64,000 nt of DNA. It comes from Alentia gelatinosa. Lineage: Eukaryota > Annelida > Polychaeta > Phyllodocida > Polynoidae. A model generated the notes under the pieces. The model made no database searches. It saw only the letters and a list, made by a program, of their open reading frames with translations, and was not told the origin of the DNA. Made by a program: the position numbers and the translations under genes. The DNA is taken from positions 25,163,626-25,227,625 of the forward strand of contig OX465589.1 of assembly GCA_950022655.1 (NCBI GenBank). The letters are read 5' to 3'. This document shows, piece after piece, positions 57,661-64,000 of this stretch (the first letter of the stretch is position 1; the number at the start of each line of letters is the position of its first letter).

Positions 57661-58970
57661 CTTTTAAGTTGCCATGGTAACGGAGACGCCGCCTACAGGC
57701 AGTGGGATGAACTGAACAGTGTGTCTTTGCGCATGCTCTATTTAACCAGCCGACATGGATATAAAATGGATTCTTGACGATGTCCATCGAGATCATTTGA
57801 ACACGCAAGCTTGTGAACTGCCCTGACGTCTTTGCACACAACACAGACATACTTGAGACACAATACTTGGTGTATAGCGTAGAGACATCCGCCGGAATGA
57901 TGGCGTGTTTTCTGCTTGTTATATTGGGTGAAGAGCGTAACCACAATGATAAAATCTGTAAATTGACGTGAGGTTTGCCGGTATGATCCAATGTGGCAGC
58001 CGTTGTTTGTTGAGCCGAAGTAACAAATATTTTTTTAGGTTTGACCTTTGTCTTGGTCCTTTGTTTTTTTATTGATGCCAGTGACTCATAGTAGTGTATA
58101 TTGGATGTAAGTTAGATACATATAACCTCGCGTTATATGAATGATGACTTTTTGCCCAGTTTGCTTAGTTTGTCCTTGATGATCTTTGAAGTGCTCCCGC
58201 CATCAAAAGTGAAGCTAGAACCAGGAAGATGCCCGTCATTCCTGATGTCCACGATAATGTTTAACGTGGTGTTTGATATATACTTTTCATTTACTAGAAA
58301 ATGACCCTGTTGGGACAAGTACTTAATAACGAATAGAGTGTTTATGTTACAAAGTAGAACTAACTGTTTATACATTATACATGTAACATGTCTCAAACAA
58401 ATCTGTGTAGAGTAACTGTCCACATCTATGGTGCTGACCCCCAGTGAGGTTATTCAGTCTCCAATTTTTTTGTGTTACAAATATACAAGTATATGGTTTT
58501 CCAAAGCACGTAGTGGGATGTTTTTGAAAATGTACTTAATTACCTTTATAAATAGAGTATAATCATTGTATGTAGAATATAGAACATATTATTAGCTTTT
58601 TGCTCATGTTTAGCCATCATACACGTAAAAGTAACGTTTATCTTATACTGAATGCATACTTACCAAAACAAAGCACCCGTCCACTATTTGTTCTTTATGT
58701 GCCATGTAATTTTCTACTTTACCAAAATGCTTAATCACGCTGAGGATGAAATGCATATTATGTTCATGTTTATTGTTTTTTATACCATGGACTTGTACAT
58801 CCAAGTCTGTTGCACACTCAATCTTTGCTAAAACAATATAAAAGATATTTGCAGTATGATATTAATTTCAAATTGCTTTGCTTCATCAAAATCCAGAATA
58901 TATGTAGTTGAACGAAGTTATTTTCATAGGATCTATCCTTTTTTCATTGTCATGCAATAAAATAATAGTA
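57661..58970 (+). other. Probable 3' untranslated region of SESTD1
   Basis: AT-rich sequence without convincing coding potential follows the stop codon. The first clear AATAAA I find is at about 58,955 (CAATAAAATAA), so the transcript may end near 58,970. The end point is inferred, not shown. Confidence 0.35.
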
Positions 58971-59999
58971 GTACAGCTTACACAATGTGTTTACAGCCAT
59001 TGATTTGATCTAACATCAGTGACTCGTTACCGCGTGTCACAAGATGATATAGTGTCGCCAGTTTTAATTATCTGAATTTTAGAGTTATGGAAAGTACAGT
59101 TTTTGTCAGCCCTACTGTAAGATTTCGATCTCACTCATGATTTCATCATTACAATCAGGAGGAGAAAGTTGAACTACGCGACTTTTGAAGTTCATAGTAT
59201 TGACACTAGGCGGAGGCAGTAGTCATGGAATGATTCAGCAAAGAGCAGCACGGAAGTTGCCTATACCATAGGGCCTTTCGTAACTAATAGCTATATTTAT
59301 ATGTTGTGAAAATCGTAACATTGAATATAAATGAACGAGTCAGATATATTCATCATGGCCAGATAACTTATAACAATCCATGGTTCTATTGGTTGTTCAT
59401 CTATGAAAGAAGTTGTTTATGTGAAAATATCTAACTTTTGATGAGCTCACTAGTTGAACACTGGTAGGTATCATCGCTGAGGGGAACACACTAATTAGCC
59501 TTGCCTTGCTTGATCATCAGTAATGATACAGGCACCTTTTCAGTTGCACCGCTCTTATGAAAATAGCGGTACTTTCAACTGAATCTAAGTAATCCTGATC
59601 ACAGTTTTTGGACTATTGGATTGAAGATATTATATGTATGGCTAAACTGGCCTGATATTGGGATATATTTTCCCCATTTCCTCTTATAGCACTCTGGGAC
59701 TACAAGTTGATTTCCACACGCACACAGTTTCATTACTGTAACTGCTGTGCTCTGTCTTACACCAATCTGTACACGGTCACAGTATCAAGTCTGACGACGC
59801 TGATAAGACCGACCTCCAGTGCCTCTCCAGCCCTCAGCTCCAGTAAGACGCAGTTGTTACATTACAGCCACACGCTCCCCACACATCACCGGCGAGATTA
59901 TACCGCTACCATGGCAACCGCGACCTCCAGTACCTCCATGGGCTGCTTCTAGACCTGGGCGTTGCCATGGTAATGCTGCCTGGAAGCCCGGCCTGTGCT
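58971..59999. other. Intergenic between SESTD1 and the next gene
   Basis: AT-rich at first, becoming GC-richer after 59,700. An 81-codon frame at 59,707-59,952 has no features of a known protein and no clear splice context. Confidence 0.35.
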
Positions 60000-60678
60000 T
60001 ATTTATTCTGGATGGTATTTAGGTAGCAGGGTGGGAGCTGGAGTCGAGGAGGTAGCGCTGTGTGAGCGCGGGCGGCTTGAGGGAGATGGGGCGAGGAGGG
60101 TCCGTGGGGGAGGCGTAAGCTGGCTGGAGTACCTGACATGAGTTGGGGGTTGCATGGCGGGGTGCAGGAGGAGGGGCACACATCTGCTATCAAGAGCCAC
60201 GTGCCCCCCCCCCCCCACACGCGCGCGTGGAGACGTATCCCTTTTCACGTGCAGCCCCGCGCGGCGCCATATACGGCACGCGCCCCGACGCCTCAGCCAA
60301 TCACTACTAGCGACACGGCCAACTCGGGACGCGCGGCTGATATAACGGAAGTTCCTATTGGTTCGCATAGCGCTAGGAGTCTCCTGCTGCGTCTCCCGCC
60401 GTCGTGTGGAGTCAATGATGCCAAGATTCACCGGCGCTGCCTGAAAAATAATGAACCGTGTCACCCCCCTCCAAAGATATATATTCAAACATTAGTAATT
60501 ATTTCTGTAAAGATTAAAAAATTTTATCCTCAGTTTAGGAAAATAAAGAGCTACTTAAGTGGTTTATTTTTTACGATAAGATATGGAAGTGAGTTTCGGT
60601 GTAAGGGCGGCTGAGGCTGCCAGTAGGGGGTAGTGCTGGTTCCACGCGCTCCCGCTAGGGGGCGGCACGGCTGACCAC

Positions 60679-60720
60679 TATAAAACGCACGTGGAGCCGT
60701 GAGCCCGGCAGCAGTTAGGG
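60679..60720 (+). promoter_or_regulatory. TATA-box core promoter
   Basis: TATAAAA at 60,679-60,685 is followed 34 bases later by GCAGTTAG, a good match to the metazoan initiator (TCAGTT-like), with the A at 60,713. It lies in CpG-rich sequence directly upstream of the ATG at 60,858. The spacing fits a focused TATA/Inr promoter. Confidence 0.7.
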
Positions 60721-60857
60721 AGAAACCTTAGAGCCGTTACCATCATCATCAAGCACTCTCCACCAAACACCAGGGCTGCATGCATACCTATCACCCACCC
60801 GGATCCAGGGGTGCCCTCCACTAGTGCCGTCTCTGCCCCGTAACCCCCGGCGGCACC
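60714..60857 (+). other. 5' untranslated region of the unidentified gene
   Basis: About 145 bases between the predicted start site and the ATG. It contains a CATCATCATC stretch and C-rich sequence. An ATG at 60,779-60,781 would compete with the main start; it opens only a short frame. Confidence 0.45.
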
Positions 60858-60989
60858 ATGGACGACCCGAGGGCCACCTCGGATGCCGTGTCCGAGTTTT
60901 CGGACCTTTCGGAAACCCCCTCGACCACGACCATTAGCACTATCGCAGTCCAGGCGGGGAAGGCCAAGATCGTGCTCGCCGTGCTCCGA
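60858..60989 (+). CDS. First coding exon of an unidentified gene (44 codons)
   Basis: The ATG at 60,858 has near-ideal context (GGCACCATGG), lies about 145 bases downstream of a likely transcription start, and opens a frame of exactly 44 codons to a consensus donor, CTCCGA|GTAAGT (phase 0). The peptide begins MDDPRATSDAVSEFSDL, continues with a Ser/Thr-rich stretch, and ends with a basic-then-hydrophobic run (GKAKIVLAVLR) that could lead into a membrane segment or helix in the next exon. Codon use is GC-rich like the SESTD1 exons. I do not recognise the family, and the downstream exons are outside the window or not identifiable. Confidence 0.75.
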
Positions 60990-62161
60990 GTAAGTTGACC
61001 ACTCTGTCTGAGTGACCTTTCACCCTCCTCCTGCTCCTCTGTGTCCCGCCTGCGTCATGCGTCCGTCAATACGTCACACGTCAGTCCGTCATACGTCGTC
61101 TGTCTCTAGGGACGCCACGACCCGGACGTAATTGCGTCATGGCGGTGTTTACGTCATAGGGGCGGACCCAGGGAGCGCCAGTAGAAAATAGATGTAGTCT
61201 TTGTCTTGTGTCCGGTACATGCACCCTGTCCTGCTGTTGTCCTCCATGATCGTTATATATATATATCATTAGACGCCCCTTCTGTAGTAGAAAGTGCGAT
61301 TGGCGTTAGGCATATCAGTAAAACGTAGCTAGAGTCTATCCATAACATCCACAGGTTTTTCCGACAAATGAAGGAATCCCGACATTGCATACACCAGCAA
61401 CTCTAGAATATATATCGATTCATAGCCATTCTATTCCAAAATAGTGTTCTTAATCATAAGTGTTTCCGATGTTTTCTCCAGTCCTTACTTTCATCACTGG
61501 ATCAAGATTAAAGCAATAGGAAAATATAGAAGCAACATGCAGAAAGAGCAGAGCTCAGGATATAGGCTACAGCTATAGAATATAATATTTAAAGTTGCAA
61601 GCCTCTGATTTCAGTAATTCAAATAGATACATGTAATTTATACCACATACTGGGTATAAAATGTTCGGCAAGTAAAAGAAATACTGGCCCGACAGGAAAT
61701 TTGATAGATAAATCTCAGTGGCTTCTATGTCTCTCAAAGATCTTCAGAATAGTACTCACAATGAAAGGATATGTCAAAAGACGTTCGCAGTATATAAACC
61801 AATCCAAATTAGTCGTAAAACTTAATGGTGTGTGGTTAAAGTGAATCAACAAAATCAGGTTTCGATTCGGGAAAAGAATTTGTGTAATGTGACTGCTTAG
61901 CCTCAGTGATATGCAGTCTGCAGCGTAGCTCTTAAAAGAAATTTATGCTAAACTCCCTTTAGATAACCCGTCACGTTATTCAAAACTCTTCTTATTGTAA
62001 CATGCATTTCGATTATGTTATGCCTCACCGGTGTCAACCAGTCAGAATATAGTTTACATTGGAATCCATAGTTAATGCATGGTATACGACCCACGTTATT
62101 CACCCGCCGTGTTAAACATCGATTATATGGGTGTCATTCATAATTTAGCTTCCACTCCAGT

Positions 62162-62332
62162 CTTCGTATTCTGTACAAGTGTCTCACTGCGCTCTATGGG
62201 AGAAGAATTCTTAACGGACTAGGCTTGGAGCCTTGAGAATCCACTAGCACGTCTTTAGCACTGGAGGCAGAGCAGTGGATGTTTCGTTAAGAATTTTTCT
62301 CCATAAAGCACAGTCAGTGTACAGAATACGAG
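62162..62332. repeat. 171-bp inverted repeat
   Basis: Arms CTTCGTATTCTGTAC / GTACAGAATACGAG and GAGAAGAATTCTTAACG / CGTTAAGAATTTTTCTC enclose a central stretch of about 60 bases. A single GGTATACGACCC lies 70 bases upstream (62,089), recalling the GTATAC repeats elsewhere. No coding potential. Confidence 0.6.
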
Positions 62333-63435
62333 AATGCGAGATCTTATGAGAGGGGTGCATGAACTACAGTTATTGGACTGATACATCACTTGTCTCGCAT
62401 GAGTATTGTTCGGTAGTCTTCAGTTCTTCTTGTTCGAGGTTGGATGTAAAAGCCATCTTTCTGTCTATGGTATCATCAGTGTATTTACAAGTCCTCTTTC
62501 TTTCGGTTTTAATTACCGATTGAAAGCAATGGACAAAACACGATCAGACTGATTTGATTTATGTTTGACTCTGTTTTTGTGGTATCTATGCATTGTCATA
62601 TGTGTAGAAAATTCATGGAATTCACCTCTTGCACATGAAGAGCACTGAGGTTATGTAACTAGTGACAGCCTGCTGGTACCAGCCAATGTACAGCATTCCA
62701 AAGCGAGGCGTATTCCGTCGAAGTGAAATACTTAAGTGAGTATCCCACCAGTTAGGCATTGAACAGGCCTTGAGCAGACCTTTTAGTTAGCCCGGCGCCT
62801 GGCGACCTTGTCAGGAAAATTCGTAAAAATTCGTACCATGTAAAGACTTCTTCCACCACCCAAAAATGCCATACGATATGTCCCGAATCTCTGAGAAATC
62901 TCTATAAACATTTCGTAAAGTATTGCCTACGATTTTCCTCTATTTTACTAAATCTCTCTGCAAATTTTAAATTTTTAACTTTCCCAGCGATATTTAACAG
63001 ATTTCGCTGTCGTCAGACATGCTGGTTCTCCTAGTCCGTCCATCAGACATGGAACTGACCTATTCGTTGTAATTGTCACTAGTCAGTTCGTGCAAAGCCA
63101 GCACTATTCCAGTCTCTAGTTTTATTGAAACATTTATGATCTAGATAATAATATATTAATGATATGTATATGTTTCATTTCTATCATCATAATTGATGTA
63201 TATCTAGTGCATTATAAGTTTCTAATGTAAAATATAGAAATAAGACAGTTTTACCAAAGAGCTGTACTGGGTACCCTCATTGAGCGAGAAATGGCAGTGA
63301 TCTCCAGAGTCTCCGACAAAATTTGGCCAATATATAATTATTATTTCAGGTTGTTTGTTAATATCCACAAAAAAGACAGAGAAACTGATTATGGTTAATG
63401 ACATTTTATTAGGGATTCAGTTGGACATCGAGATC

Positions 63436-63482
63436 GGGGGTGGGGTGGGGTGGGGGGTGGGGGTGGGGGGGGGGGGGGGGGG
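63436..63482 (+). repeat. G-rich tract, possible G-quadruplex
   Basis: About 47 bases of G runs separated by single T, ending in 17 or more consecutive G. Four or more G-runs on one strand satisfy the simple G-quadruplex pattern. Confidence 0.8.
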
Positions 63483-63608
63483 TTAATAAATAATGTTAAT
63501 GACTTCTTCAGGCATTAGGATGTTTATTATTTCATCTGATTATTACTTCTGAGATGACAAATTAGGACCCTTAGACATACACTACTGTAATATTAGAGGG
63601 GAACTTTG

Positions 63609-63760
63609 TTCCGGTGAAAGAAAGTCAGAGTTACGAGGTAAGGCTCAGAAATATCACTGCCCTCGGCCAAGGCTGCGGGTAGTAATTTGTCTGAGTCTTA
63701 CTGGGTTAATTTGACTTTATTTTACTAGTACTTGGTTTCCCAGTCCGATATACATTCAAA
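63609..63760 (+). repeat. Second copy of the 46.7-kb hairpin repeat
   Basis: GTTCCGGTGAAAGAAAGTCA, CTTGGTTTCCCAGTCCGATATAC and the inverted-repeat arms (63,616-63,722) match 46,658-46,810 with scattered differences. No GTATAC iterons are visible before the window ends, so this copy is partial or diverged. Confidence 0.7.
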
Positions 63761-64000
63761 TATCAATAAAAAGAATGGCCAACAAACCATGGCTGATCTA
63801 TATCGAGTGATTGCCACTTCTCTGCTTTTGTCTCGCTGGTATCCCGCTTGTGTCGTAGTGACAATGCTTGTTGCTATGTGACAATGTCACGGCGATGTTA
63901 TAGCTGCATCGATGTTGTATGTTTACATTTTGCAGGCTTCGAAATTGCGGTGATTGCGAACTAGACAATCATTCCTATTAAACTTTTATTCTTACATTGA

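Larger units (their letters stand above)
60000..61160. other. CpG-rich promoter region
   Basis: This 1.1-kb stretch is visibly richer in G+C and CG dinucleotides (for example CACACGCGCGCGTGG and CCCCGCGCGGCGCC) than the flanking AT-rich DNA, and spans the TATA promoter and first exon at 60.7-61.0 kb. Open frames on both strands at 60,003-60,614 are by-products of the composition. Confidence 0.5.
60990..64000 (+). other. Presumed first intron of the unidentified gene
   Basis: AT-rich DNA following the donor at 60,990 with no exon I can support before the window ends. It holds an inverted repeat at 62,162-62,332, a G-rich tract at 63,436-63,482 and a hairpin repeat copy at 63,616-63,722. Confidence 0.4.

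Noticed and set aside
60003..60614. Two overlapping 158-161 codon frames on opposite strands
   Set aside because: They lie in the CpG-rich promoter region with Pro/Arg/His-rich composition and no homology.

Overview
The window is nuclear DNA from an animal, most likely a marine invertebrate. It has AT-rich introns, much more GC-rich exons, canonical GT-AG splice sites, a tRNA-derived SINE, miniature inverted-repeat elements, and pieces of a tyrosine-recombinase (DIRS-like) element and a non-LTR retrotransposon. The phylum cannot be fixed from sequence alone; lophotrochozoan or invertebrate deuterostome are both possible.

The main gene lies on the + strand, from about 19.8 kb or 35.4 kb to 57.66 kb. 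Fifteen exons between 35,372 and 57,660 join in frame into an orthologue of SESTD1 (SEC14 domain and spectrin repeat protein): a SEC14/CRAL-TRIO-like N-terminus, then spectrin-type helical repeats. The ATG at 35,380 lines up with the vertebrate initiator. Compared with vertebrate SESTD1 there is a C-terminal extension of about 250 residues with a degenerate serine-rich repeat. A separate 1-kb exon (19,848-20,865) encodes a disordered Gln/Ser/Pro-rich segment and ends in the phase needed to splice onto the first SEC14 exon, so a long isoform of about 1,320 residues is possible, against 983 for the core.

A second gene starts at the right edge: a CpG-rich region, TATA box at 60,679, initiator near 60,713, strong-context ATG at 60,858 and a 44-codon first exon ending at a GTAAGT donor. 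Its product is not recognised. A second TATA-box candidate (9,885) may be a distant promoter for the long form of the main gene.

The rest is intergenic or intronic and dense in repeats. From 2.4 to 5.6 kb there is a decayed gag-like ORF next to a tyrosine-recombinase fragment, with two inverted-repeat elements inserted into it; each is flanked by a perfect 5-bp CCWGG target duplication. Related elements lie at 31.97-32.27 kb and 33.55-34.36 kb. Another group combines a 100-130 bp hairpin with three GTATAC palindromes spaced about 20-21 bp (near 0.5, 37.5 and 46.8 kb). There are four copies of a tRNA-Thr-derived SINE, one with a clean 12-bp target duplication and two apparently split by later insertions, a 22-bp minisatellite interrupted by one of them, a 45-bp minisatellite at 37.9-38.4 kb, and more than ten long poly-G/poly-C runs.
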